Positions 25,751 through 32,498 of a stretch of DNA of 39,405 nt are shown in pieces. Positions within the stretch are counted from its first letter, which is position 1. Every line of letters begins with the position of its first letter. Source of the stretch: an uncultured Oscillospiraceae bacterium (GTDB lineage: Bacteria; Bacillota; Clostridia; Oscillospirales; Oscillospiraceae); NCBI GenBank assembly GCA_947625845.1, contig CANQQB010000015.1:1-39405 (forward strand), written 5' to 3'. The translations under genes were made by a program, and so were the position numbers. The notes beneath the pieces were generated by a model. That model was not told the origin of the DNA and ran no database searches. It was given only the letters and a program-made list of their open reading frames with translations.

Positions 25751-26958
25751 GTTTCTACTACCCCATACCTTTTCTTGACCTCATTTGAAGGTTCAAACAT
25801 TTTATAGCGCCCAGCTTCGATTAAATCCGCAGTTTCCAATAATTTCTCTAAATAAATATCCGGCATCTGCTGGTTTGGGTTTTTCTTTTTCTGCTTTTGC
25901 TCATATCGTACTATGCGGCGGATACTATCAGCTTTAAGTTTGCGTCCGGCAATTAATGCGCTCTGGTAATCACAATAAACAATCGACCTACTTCTACGCC
26001 TATCGCCTAAGCGTTTGAGTGGCCTGAAATCTATAACAAATTTTGATTTACCGCTTTTCTCAGTCCGTTCAAATATTCTATACCCTAATGCTGTTCTCTG
26101 TTCTCCGCTGGTGAAGATAATATTGATATACGAAGGTAATACCATTGTTGTATTCGGCCCATAATGGTGGCTTCTACCCAAACACCAGATGTCTTTATCT
26201 AATTCAAGCGAGCTAGGATATGGATATACTTTTCCTAAAAAATCCTTAAAAAATTCGTATGATGAATTAAGCCATTTATCATCAATTGTCGCGTCAGCAT
26301 ATCCCGGCTTTGATTTTTTCTCTATCTCATTTGTACAGCGCCCCTTCATGTGGGAATAATGGGATTGTAATTGTTCTTTCACTGGCCTTGTAGGTTCCCA
26401 CCGAATGAATTTAATGCTCTCGTCTTTTCTGAACCTAAACTTGTGTCCTTTAATTCTAGCATAAAGATATTTTACATATCTATTATAATCTAAAACTTTT
26501 AAATTCTTCACTTCCCATTTCCGCGTAAAATCGGCAATATGTTTTTTCTTGTAATCTGCAAAGAAAATACTTTGATATGATGCTTCCGGCTGGTAATTAT
26601 TTACTGTTTCGCACCATGAAATCCTGTCGTTTACAATTATCTTATCTTTCGCATCTGGAAAGAATACTCTCTTAATCAACTTTGGAATAGATATTTCTCT
26701 TGTTTCTCCGTTATCAAATTCAATTATATATCCTTCAATAACGCCGTAATATTTATCTTTGGTATAAATTGGTGGTATCTTTTTGCGCCCATTTCCATAT
26801 GAAGGGTACAATCGGCAATAATCTGTAAATATGTATTTTGTTGCCCCCGGTATTTCATATGCGCGTTCGTCAGGAAGCAGCGATATGAATAGTGGCGGCG
26901 GGACTTCTTTAGGTATGTACATTCTGTCTTTGTCGTATATATTGCAATTGATAATCAT
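25747..26958 (-). CDS. Phage-type protein with HNH/AP2-like region
   Basis: This 403-residue protein is not recognised as a whole. The N-terminal part (IFTDYCRLYPSYGNGRKKIP, then GVIEGYIIEFDNGETREI) is beta-rich. Around residues 215-285 the order SHMKGRCTNE, DKWLNSSYEFFKDFLGKVY, LELDKDIWCLGRSHHYGPNT and VLPSYINIIF resembles phage homing-endonuclease-like proteins that combine a DNA-binding W/RC motif with an LDKDI...YGP...INxxF core. The C-terminus is basic (EQKQKKKNPNQQ). It may bind or nick DNA. The start has AAAGG about ten bases upstream. Confidence 0.55.
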   Translation of the reverse strand: MIINCNIYDKDRMYIPKEVPPPLFISLLPDERAYEIPGATKYIFTDYCRLYPSYGNGRKKIPPIYTKDKYYGVIEGYIIEFDNGETREISIPKLIKRVFFPDAKDKIIVNDRISWCETVNNYQPEASYQSIFFADYKKKHIADFTRKWEVKNLKVLDYNRYVKYLYARIKGHKFRFRKDESIKFIRWEPTRPVKEQLQSHYSHMKGRCTNEIEKKSKPGYADATIDDKWLNSSYEFFKDFLGKVYPYPSSLELDKDIWCLGRSHHYGPNTTMVLPSYINIIFTSGEQRTALGYRIFERTEKSGKSKFVIDFRPLKRLGDRRRSRSIVYCDYQSALIAGRKLKADSIRRIVRYEQKQKKKNPNQQMPDIYLEKLLETADLIEAGRYKMFEPSNEVKKRYGVVET

Positions 26959-27515
26959 GACTTTTATCGCCTTTCCGAATTTTAATTAGTAGTTTAGTCT
27001 TTCAAGATATTTGTCAATGTTTGTATCGTTTCCGTTTATCACCTAATCTTTCTCATATCCATACAAACGCAAAAATGGCTATGCAATTGCCATAGCTGGC
27101 ATCACATAGCCCGTATAACTATCAACAACCGCACCTATCTTATAATAGGACTACACAAAACTAGAGCAACTGTTTGTGCGGCTTACTCGGCCAAATACGA
27201 TTCAAATTTACGCTTCTTACTGTTGACTATGTTGTTATATCAATTTTTTGCCTTTTCTGGTTTACTGTATTATACCACAAAACACCCCGTTTTGTCAAGG
27301 AAAACTTTAGGAATCTATAAAAATTATATCCGTCATTTGTCTGCTGCTGCAAATAATCTATACATTACACATACCTGGTCATATGTAAAGTATTTGAGCG
27401 TTCTATTGTTCCTGCTTATATTATAATATACGCCGCGCACCTTCAAAAATCCTTTATTTTTTCTAAAAAAGTTATTAGATTATTGAGGCGCTATCAGAAT
27501 ATAATTTTATAGAAC
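26959..27515. other. AT-rich intergenic region of about 590 bases
   Basis: No convincing gene is present; short frames on both strands lack ribosome binding sites. A small hairpin GCTATG/CATAGC lies near 27081. On the plus strand TTGTCA (27293-27298) followed 18 bases later by TATAAA could start an RNA that would end at the terminator at 27516-27548, giving about 220 nt, but the match is weak. The promoter of the 403-residue gene should lie near 26970-27060, yet no clear pair of hexamers is seen. Confidence 0.35.
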
Positions 27516-27548
27516 ATCCCGCTAGGTATTACGCCAAGCGGGATTTTT
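27516..27548 (+). terminator. Plus-strand terminator facing the DUF2442 gene
   Basis: ATCCCGCT pairs with AGCGGGAT over a 13-base loop, followed by TTTTT on the plus strand. All neighbouring genes are on the minus strand, so it either ends an unannotated plus-strand RNA or, less well, ends the DUF2442 transcript. Confidence 0.55.
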
Positions 27549-27552
27549 CTAT

Positions 27553-27726
27553 TCATTTTGTTCGCCTTCCATACTCATAAATAATATCGCTAGGCAAGTC
27601 AATATCATCATTCCAATAGACGCACGTCCGGCTCTGGTCTAATTGTACTTGCTGGAACAGCCCGGAAACATCCCTCAGTAAGCTATACCCCGGTAGCTGC
27701 ATATCCTCTTTCACGTCGTAGACCAT
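27553..27726 (-). CDS. Short DUF2442-like protein
   Basis: The 57-residue product ends VYWNDDIDLPSDIIYEYG, which matches the C-terminal signature of DUF2442 proteins (V.W.....L.PD.LYE). Typical members have 75-100 residues, so about one N-terminal strand pair is missing. DUF2442 genes are frequent partners in toxin-antitoxin-like pairs. The ATG shares one base with the stop of the ribbon-helix-helix gene (TAATG), implying coupled translation; there is no ribosome binding site of its own. Confidence 0.6.
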   Translation of the reverse strand: MVYDVKEDMQLPGYSLLRDVSGLFQQVQLDQSRTCVYWNDDIDLPSDIIYEYGRRTK

Positions 27727-28142
27727 TAAACAATATCATTTATACACGGGTCATTTGTAATTGCTTCGCTTCTCTTGCACGGCTTCTCATAGCCGCCGCC
27801 CGGTATAAGATTGCTGCCGTCTATGGCATCTGCGGCGTCTTGGAGCGGGTCTTTCGGAGATAGAATGTCCGGGGCTTCATGCTCTATGCGCATCTTCACA
27901 GCCTTTAGAATATAGCCGTTTAGTGTTTCTTCGGCTTGCGCTGCCGCTCGTTCAATCTGCGTTTTTGTAGGCATATTACCATTCCTTGGTTTACGTATTT
28001 TTCGCTTGTCCACTTTTCCCTGGTTATCCTCTGCTGCATCCGCTTTAATGTCCGATTCTTTTTCAATCCTCAATAGAACTTTGTCGTATGCTGTCCGCTC
28101 ATATTTACCTGTTGCTGCGATTTGTGCTTTGCTTACCGGCAT
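27726..28142 (-). CDS. Ribbon-helix-helix (Arc-like) DNA-binding protein
   Basis: The 138-residue product begins MPVSKAQIAATGKYERTAYDKVLLRI, the usual opening of Arc-type RHH proteins with the DNA-contacting strand at YDKVLLRI. The two helices follow after an insertion of about 30 residues (TKTQIERAAAQAEETLNGYI and LKAVKMRIEHE). A Gly/Pro-rich tail of unknown role ends the protein. It probably represses the divergent promoters upstream, where three CGCTAGC sites lie. AAAGGA precedes the ATG closely. With the DUF2442 gene it could form a toxin-antitoxin-like pair. Confidence 0.65.
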   Translation of the reverse strand: MPVSKAQIAATGKYERTAYDKVLLRIEKESDIKADAAEDNQGKVDKRKIRKPRNGNMPTKTQIERAAAQAEETLNGYILKAVKMRIEHEAPDILSPKDPLQDAADAIDGSNLIPGGGYEKPCKRSEAITNDPCINDIV

Positions 28143-28197
28143 ATCGTTCCTTTCCGGGGGTCTTATATAAAGTCGCCCTTACTCCTAGTATACCATG

Positions 28198-28226
28198 ATT
28201 ATAGCACAAAAATCTATCGCTAGCAA
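28198..28226 (-). promoter_or_regulatory. Leftward promoter of the RHH/DUF2442 pair
   Basis: On the minus strand TTGCTA (28226-28221), a 17-base spacer and TATAAT (28203-28198). One CGCTAGC copy overlaps the -35, so a bound repressor would block it. Confidence 0.55.
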
Positions 28227-28296
28227 TAGGTAAACGTAACAAAATTATATCGCTAGCTTTATACATTTCGCCGATTGACTTTCTATGTCGCTAGCG
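28218..28296. promoter_or_regulatory. Three CGCTAGC palindromic operator-like sites
   Basis: CGCTAGC occurs at 28218-28224, 28251-28257 and 28289-28295 (the last extended to the 8-bp palindrome CGCTAGCG), each in an AT-rich TATCGCTAGC-like context. One overlaps the -35 of the leftward promoter and one lies in the spacer of the rightward promoter. They are natural operator candidates for the adjacent RHH protein. Confidence 0.6.
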
Positions 28297-28303
28297 TTAT
28301 ATT
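28275..28303 (+). promoter_or_regulatory. Rightward promoter of the element's plus-strand operon
   Basis: TTGACT (28275-28280), a 17-base spacer and TATATT (28298-28303) lie 50 bases before the first gene. The spacer contains CGCTAGCG, placing the putative operator exactly where a repressor would exclude RNA polymerase. Confidence 0.65.
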
Positions 28304-28352
28304 ATAGACACAAAGGAAATCATACCGCTACAGTATAAAGGAGATACGCACC

Positions 28353-28628
28353 ATGACTACCGCCGAACTTACCAAAAAAGCCCATGACCTGAAGGGACTT
28401 ATGGCCCTTATCGACGAGGCCCAGGCCCAGGCCGACGCCATCCGGGATGAAATCAAAGCGGAAATGACCGAACAGGACACCGACGAACTGCGGGCGGGCA
28501 ACATCAAAATCACATGGAAGGCTGTCACCACTTCCCGCCTTGACAGCTCGGCGCTTAAAAAGGCCCTCCCCGACGTGGCCGCGCAATACATGAAAACCAC
28601 CACAACGCGCCGGTTTAACGTGGCCTAA
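28353..28628 (+). CDS. Phage-type small protein with coiled-coil N-terminus
   Basis: The 91-residue product starts with an Ala/Glu/Asp helix (LIDEAQAQADAIRDEIKAEM, about residues 19-38) and ends with a compact beta region containing IKITWKAVTTSRLDSSALKK and TTTTRRFNVA. Proteins with this TWK...SRxD...TRRF pattern are frequent in phages and integrative elements and have no assigned role; some lie next to recombination genes. AAAGGAG precedes the ATG. It is the first gene of the plus-strand operon. Its base composition is more GC-rich than the left arm, suggesting a mosaic origin. Confidence 0.7.
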   Translation: MTTAELTKKAHDLKGLMALIDEAQAQADAIRDEIKAEMTEQDTDELRAGNIKITWKAVTTSRLDSSALKKALPDVAAQYMKTTTTRRFNVA

Positions 28629-28686
28629 ATCCTCTAGCTGTGCTATCGGCTATACGGGCAAACAAAAAGACAGGAGATATAAAAGC

Positions 28687-29052
28687 ATGGGAAGAAACAT
28701 CATTCAGACGGCGCATTTATACCGGGTGGAGATACGCGCCCCCGGCCCCATAGCGGAACAAGCTAAAGAAATAGCAAAGCGCATCAACGCCGCAATCCCC
28801 GCCGCCGAACTGCTGACCATTGAAACCGTTAGAGGCATCCAGGACGCCGACGCCGACGCCGTATCACTCATTTACCGCCCCGGCGACTGGAACCCCGCCG
28901 CCATCGTGGAAGCAATCAACGCCGATATAACCCCTATTTTTGGCGGGCTGGATTACAGCATATTTGAACGGGAAACACGGGAGCGCATAGCCAATCAGGG
29001 CGGGACACTGGACATCACAACACGGGACACCAATATAACCGATAGGCTGTAA
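28687..29052 (+). CDS. Hypothetical protein of the element's plus-strand operon
   Basis: The 121-residue product is not recognised. It is a soluble alpha/beta-looking protein with no membrane segment or signal peptide. Its N-terminus IIQTAHLYRVEIRAPGPIAE is followed by a helix AKEIAKRINAAIPAAEL and, later, DADADAVSLIYRPGDWNPAAI. The ribosome binding site AGGAG is clear and the gene lies 58 bases after its neighbour, so it is very likely expressed. It has no cysteines. Confidence 0.65.
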   Translation: MGRNIIQTAHLYRVEIRAPGPIAEQAKEIAKRINAAIPAAELLTIETVRGIQDADADAVSLIYRPGDWNPAAIVEAINADITPIFGGLDYSIFERETRERIANQGGTLDITTRDTNITDRL

Positions 29053-29062
29053 AGGGGGAGCC

Positions 29063-29236
29063 ATGGAGAAAGAACTAACTGACTACATAGCGCATTATAC
29101 CGGGACACCATACAGCACCGCACAAAATATCGCAAGGCGCATCATAGACACCATAGAGAACGGCGACACATTCACCGCTGACGATATGTTAGCCCCCTAC
29201 GGGCTGGACACCGCCGACGTGCTGACAGCGGCATAA
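29063..29236 (+). CDS. Small hypothetical protein (57 residues)
   Basis: ATG 29063 follows AAAGGGGGAG by two bases, ten bases after the preceding stop. The product (MEKELTDYIAHYTGTPYSTA, then QNIARRIIDTIENGD and FTADDMLAPYGL) looks like a three-helix peptide. It resembles the next gene's product in its opening MEK/MEN, an IA/IT helix near the start and an II/IM helix before a GD turn, so the pair may have arisen by duplication. The function is unknown. Confidence 0.6.
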   Translation: MEKELTDYIAHYTGTPYSTAQNIARRIIDTIENGDTFTADDMLAPYGLDTADVLTAA

Positions 29237-29259
29237 TACAAAGGGAGGATATATAAAAG

Positions 29260-29418
29260 ATGGAGAACCTTATAAAGTACATTACCACTCATACGACTAT
29301 GAAAGAGGAAGAAGCGGCGGGATATGCTTACGACATTATGTGCTGCCTGAAGGACGGCGACAAAGCACAAGCGGATTTTCTGCTGTCCTCTATCCTCTAT
29401 CTGAATCCCCCGGTATAA
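29260..29418 (+). CDS. Small hypothetical protein (52 residues), paralogue-like
   Basis: ATG 29260 follows AAGGGAGG at 11-12 bases. The product opens MENLIKYITTHTTMKEEEAA, continues GYAYDIMCCLKDGDKAQADF and ends LLSSILYLNPPV. Two adjacent Cys lie in the central helix. Its layout parallels the 57-residue neighbour (N-terminal helix, second helix ending in a GD turn, hydrophobic C-terminal helix). A GGCGGC/GCCGCC hairpin at about 29464-29481 follows and may terminate the operon. The function is unknown. Confidence 0.6.
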   Translation: MENLIKYITTHTTMKEEEAAGYAYDIMCCLKDGDKAQADFLLSSILYLNPPV

Positions 29419-29621
29419 TGCCGGGAAAATGGCAAAAACGATAATAAAACCAAAATTTGATAGGGCGGCATTTTTGCCGCCTATATCAATACTTTTACGG
29501 GCTAAAAAGGTGCACCTTTATACACCTATCAATCCGGGCGGGAAATTACATCTATAAATCTTCTCCCCGGAATATACAGACATCCAAAAAATACGGACAC
29601 ATTTATAGAGGGGTTTAAGCT

Positions 29622-30233
29622 ATGGAAAGCAAGACTTTTTATTATGCCCGTGTATCATCGAGGGAACAGCACCTTGACAGACAACTACAAGCCTTTATCA
29701 ATATGGGAGCGGGTGAGCGGGATATAATAACAGATAAGGAAAGCGGGAAAGACACGAACCGCCCCGGCTATCAATCATTAAAAATGGGATTGCTGCGCCG
29801 TGGGGACACCCTTGTTATTAAATCGCTTGACAGATTGAGCCGTAACAAGGCGGATATTAAAAACGAGCTGCAATACTTCAAGGATAACGGCATCAGGGTT
29901 AAAATACTTGACATCCCCACCACTATGACCGACTGGCCGGACGGTCAAGAATGGGTGCTTGAAATGGTCAATAACATCTTGATAGAAGTGCTGGGGACTA
30001 TCGCACAACAGGAGCGGGAAACCATCAAGGCAAGGCAAGCTGAAGGAATCGCGGCGGCAAAGGCAAAGGGAAAGCATTTAGGACGGCCCCGGCTGACTGT
30101 GCCGGACAACTGGAACAGTGTAATTTCTGACTGGCAAGCCGGGAAAATAACGGCGGTCAAGGCAATGGAACTGACAGGCTGCAAAAAAGCATCATTCTAC
30201 AATCTGGTCAAAAGGACAAGCGGCGGGGTGTAG
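29622..30233 (+). CDS. Serine recombinase (resolvase/invertase family)
   Basis: The 203-residue product opens TFYYARVSSREQHLDRQL, with catalytic Ser12 in the YARVS motif, and has the arginine-rich LDRLSRNKADI motif near residues 69-79. The long helix E (VNNILIEVLGTIAQQERETIKARQAEGI) and a C-terminal helix-turn-helix (GKITAVKAMELTGCKKASFYNLVKR) complete a small resolvase. It may resolve multimers or invert DNA; it is too small to be a large serine integrase. GAGGGG lies before the ATG. A 14-bp palindrome AAAGGTGCACCTTT (29506-29519) in the 200-base upstream gap may be a recombination or control site. Confidence 0.92.
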   Translation: MESKTFYYARVSSREQHLDRQLQAFINMGAGERDIITDKESGKDTNRPGYQSLKMGLLRRGDTLVIKSLDRLSRNKADIKNELQYFKDNGIRVKILDIPTTMTDWPDGQEWVLEMVNNILIEVLGTIAQQERETIKARQAEGIAAAKAKGKHLGRPRLTVPDNWNSVISDWQAGKITAVKAMELTGCKKASFYNLVKRTSGGV

Positions 30234-30242
30234 GCCCCGCCG
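30221..30242 (+). terminator. Terminator overlapping the recombinase stop
   Basis: CGGCGGGG pairs with CCCCGCCG over a 6-base loop that contains the TAG stop codon, followed by TTATT. The T tract is weak. Confidence 0.5.
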
Positions 30243-30623
30243 TTATTCACTTGACACCGCCCCACCGGGGGAGGTAGGGGGAGGGGGTGCATACCACAGA
30301 GGGGTGTGTTTACATCTTTAAATCATTAAATAATCGCTCTGATGCCCCCATGTGATACACTTCCATATCATGAATTATTTTCATTTTATACCTCAGCGGG
30401 CAAAGCTGACAGCGCCGAGCGGGACGTGTTTAGCCTTTGCCTTTCCCGGCTGGTGTGCTATAATACTAAGGCAAAATGAGAGGGAGCCGGAAGGCCCCCT
30501 CTGGTAGCAATTCTGCGGCGTCACCGCCATCAAAAGTGGTAAAAACTTGGTACACGGACAATTTTGAGACTATTTAAGAACCAGCAAACCCTTGAAAACA
30601 CTGGGAATCTTGAAATTGGTAAC
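30243..30623 (+). other. Right-end non-coding region with outward promoter
   Basis: This 380-base stretch holds G-rich tracts (30266-30288), then TTGCCT (30437-30442), a 16-base spacer and TATAAT (30459-30464), pointing out of the element toward the FHA-FtsW operon. A GAGGGAGCC/GGCCCCCTC hairpin follows at 30480-30501. A 33-codon frame (30476-30577) starts just after the promoter but has a poor ribosome binding site, so I do not call it. GTGGTAAAAAC at 30536 may be an integrase arm site. Confidence 0.45.
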
Positions 30624-30635
30624 TAACAGTTTACA
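30624..30635. repeat. Right attachment site (attR core)
   Basis: TAACAGTTTACA is identical to 20993-21004. Its last six bases, TTTACA, are the -35 hexamer of the promoter of the downstream chromosomal operon. Confidence 0.7.
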
Positions 30636-30658
30636 TTTTAGTTACAAGAATGTATAAT
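30630..30658 (+). promoter_or_regulatory. Promoter of the FHA-FtsW/PBP operon
   Basis: TTTACA (30630-30635), a 17-base spacer and TATAAT (30653-30658) lie 31 bases before the start codon. The -35 is part of the attachment core, so it is present both before and after insertion of the element. Confidence 0.65.
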
Positions 30659-30689
30659 GTCAGGAGATTCCGGCAAAGGAGGCGGGGGT

Positions 30690-32498
30690 GTGGACATTCT
30701 GACGCTGATCTTCGGCAAGGCCGGCCCTATGCTGGCCAACCTGTCCCGGTACGTGCTGCCGCTGGTGGCGGTGGCCATCGTGGCCCGGTGCGTGCGCAGC
30801 ATGCTCCGGGAGCGGTATGAGCCGGAGACGTGGGCCTATCTTTACATGACCGGCAACATCATGGTCCCCCTGCGCCACTGGGAGTGCATTCTGGGCCGGG
30901 CCAGGAGCGTGGACGGACAGGTGGACGACCCCTCCGTGGAGAAGATGCACGCCTGTCTCATCCGCAGTCCCCAGGGGGACTGGACGGTGTATAATCTGGG
31001 CAAAGGCGAGACGTACGTCAACGGCGAGCCTGTCCGGACCGGCGGGGCCGTCGTACGGGACGCGGACGTGCTGACATTGGGGCAGATCTCCACAAGGTTC
31101 GTGGACCTGACGGAGCAGGAGCGGGCCAGTCTGCTCAAATACCGCCACGCACCCGGCCGGCATGTGCGGCCCAGCGTGACCATGCTGCTGCTGACGGTGT
31201 TTCAGATACTTCTCCTGCTCCAGCAGCTCACATACAACCCGGACGCGGGGGTGGGCGTGGCCATGGGCTTCGCCATCCTGGCCACGGTCCAGTGGAGCTA
31301 TTTCATCGTGGTCCGGGCGTCGGGCCAGCGGGGCTTCGAGCCGGAGATACTGGCGCTGTTTCTGTCCACGGTGGGCATGAGCGTGTGCGCGTCCAAGACG
31401 CCGGACGACATGTTCAAGCAGATCATCCTGTTTCTGGTCGCCATAGGGCTGTTCGTGTTCATGTGCCTGTGGCTGCGGGACTTAAAGCGGGTCCAGGCCA
31501 CGCGGCTGTTCGCGGCGGTGGCCGCGGTGGGGCTGCTGGCCGTGACGCTGGTCATCGCCCCGGTGCGAAACGGGGCCAGAAGCTGGATCCAGTTCGGCAC
31601 GCTGACCGTCCAGCCGTCGGAGTTTGTAAAGGTGCTGTACGTCTACGCCGGGGCGGCCACGCTGGACAGGCTGTTCGTGAACCGGAACCTGATCTTCTAC
31701 ATCGGCTTTTCCGCCGCGTGCGTGGGGCTGCTGGCCCTGATGGGCGACTTCGGAACGGCGCTGGTGTTTTTCGTCACGTTTCTGGTCATATCCTATATGC
31801 GCTCGGGCAGCTTCGCCACCGCCTTTCTGGCCGTGGGAAGCGCGGTGCTGGCGGTGATGGTGGTGCTGTCTTTGAAGCCGGAGACCCTGAGCCGCTTCGC
31901 CGTGTGGGGCCACGTGTGGGAGGATGTGTACGACAAGGGCTACCAGCAGGTGCGGGCCATGAGCGCCGCCGCCAGCGGCGGGCTGTTTGGCCAGGGCGCC
32001 GGCAACGGGTGGCTCATCGACATCGTGGCCGCAGAGACGGATATGGTCTTCGCCGTCATCAGCGAGGAGATGGGACTGCTCACGGCGCTGGCCTGCGTGG
32101 GGTCGCTGCTGGCCCTGGCGGGGTTCGTGGTCAAAAACGCGTCCTCCGGCCGGTCCAGCTATTTCGTCATCGCGGCCGCCGCCACGGTGAGCATGATGCT
32201 GGTACAGATCATTTTGAACGTGTTCGGTCCCATGGACATCCTGCCCTTCACGGGCGTCACGTTCCCCTTCGCGTCCATGGGCGGCACCAGTCTGCTGTCG
32301 TTCTGGATGCTGCTGTCCTTCATCAAAAGCTGCGACACCAGAGCCAACGCCAGCTTCGCCGTGAAGCGGCCGGAGAAGTTCTCCGGCGGCGTCGGCGTGG
32401 ACGACGAGGGGGACGACTATATCCCCCAGGATGGCTATGAGACGGACGGCGGGTACTATGACGACGACGGGTACTATCAGGGAGGGCGCTCGGAATGA
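30690..32498 (+). CDS. FHA domain-FtsW/RodA fusion glycosyltransferase
   Basis: This 602-residue protein has an N-terminal membrane segment (about residues 14-33), a cytoplasmic FHA domain (about 65-140) and a SEDS glycosyltransferase of about ten helices. FHA landmarks Gly69-Arg70, His87 and Asn111-Gly112 are present, but the position of the phosphothreonine-contacting Ser is Glu84 (VEKMH rather than VSRKH). SEDS motifs are VQPSEFVKV, AETDMVFAVISEEMG with the catalytic-type Asp, and GVTFPFASMGGTS. It would polymerise peptidoglycan with the overlapping PBP. I chose GTG 30690, seven bases after AAAGGAGG; an ATG at 30657 lies inside the -10. The acidic C-terminal tail is Asp/Tyr/Gly-rich. Confidence 0.9.
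   Translation: MDILTLIFGKAGPMLANLSRYVLPLVAVAIVARCVRSMLRERYEPETWAYLYMTGNIMVPLRHWECILGRARSVDGQVDDPSVEKMHACLIRSPQGDWTVYNLGKGETYVNGEPVRTGGAVVRDADVLTLGQISTRFVDLTEQERASLLKYRHAPGRHVRPSVTMLLLTVFQILLLLQQLTYNPDAGVGVAMGFAILATVQWSYFIVVRASGQRGFEPEILALFLSTVGMSVCASKTPDDMFKQIILFLVAIGLFVFMCLWLRDLKRVQATRLFAAVAAVGLLAVTLVIAPVRNGARSWIQFGTLTVQPSEFVKVLYVYAGAATLDRLFVNRNLIFYIGFSAACVGLLALMGDFGTALVFFVTFLVISYMRSGSFATAFLAVGSAVLAVMVVLSLKPETLSRFAVWGHVWEDVYDKGYQQVRAMSAAASGGLFGQGAGNGWLIDIVAAETDMVFAVISEEMGLLTALACVGSLLALAGFVVKNASSGRSSYFVIAAAATVSMMLVQIILNVFGPMDILPFTGVTFPFASMGGTSLLSFWMLLSFIKSCDTRANASFAVKRPEKFSGGVGVDDEGDDYIPQDGYETDGGYYDDDGYYQGGRSE

Larger units (their letters stand above)
20993..30635. mobile_element. Integrative element of about 9.6 kb with tyrosine integrase
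   Basis: The region is bounded by 12-bp direct repeats, has a tyrosine integrase next to one end, an excisionase-like gene beside it, and base composition clearly AT-richer than the flanking chromosome. Cargo includes a radical SAM protein, an HU-like protein, an HNH-like protein, a ribbon-helix-helix/DUF2442 pair, small unknown genes and a serine recombinase. I see no relaxase, type IV secretion, coupling ATPase, replication initiator, primase or capsid gene. It may be a satellite, a cis-mobilisable element or a decayed one. Genes form a minus-strand left arm and a plus-strand right arm, split at the divergent promoter near 28200. Confidence 0.8.

Noticed and set aside
27223-27426. Plus-strand frame of 67 codons in the element
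   Set aside because: No ribosome binding site and AT-driven composition; it lies in intergenic sequence.
20993-30635. Conjugative element or prophage
   Set aside because: No relaxase, VirB4/TraG-type ATPase, terminase, portal or capsid gene is visible, so only an integrative element of unknown transfer mode is claimed.
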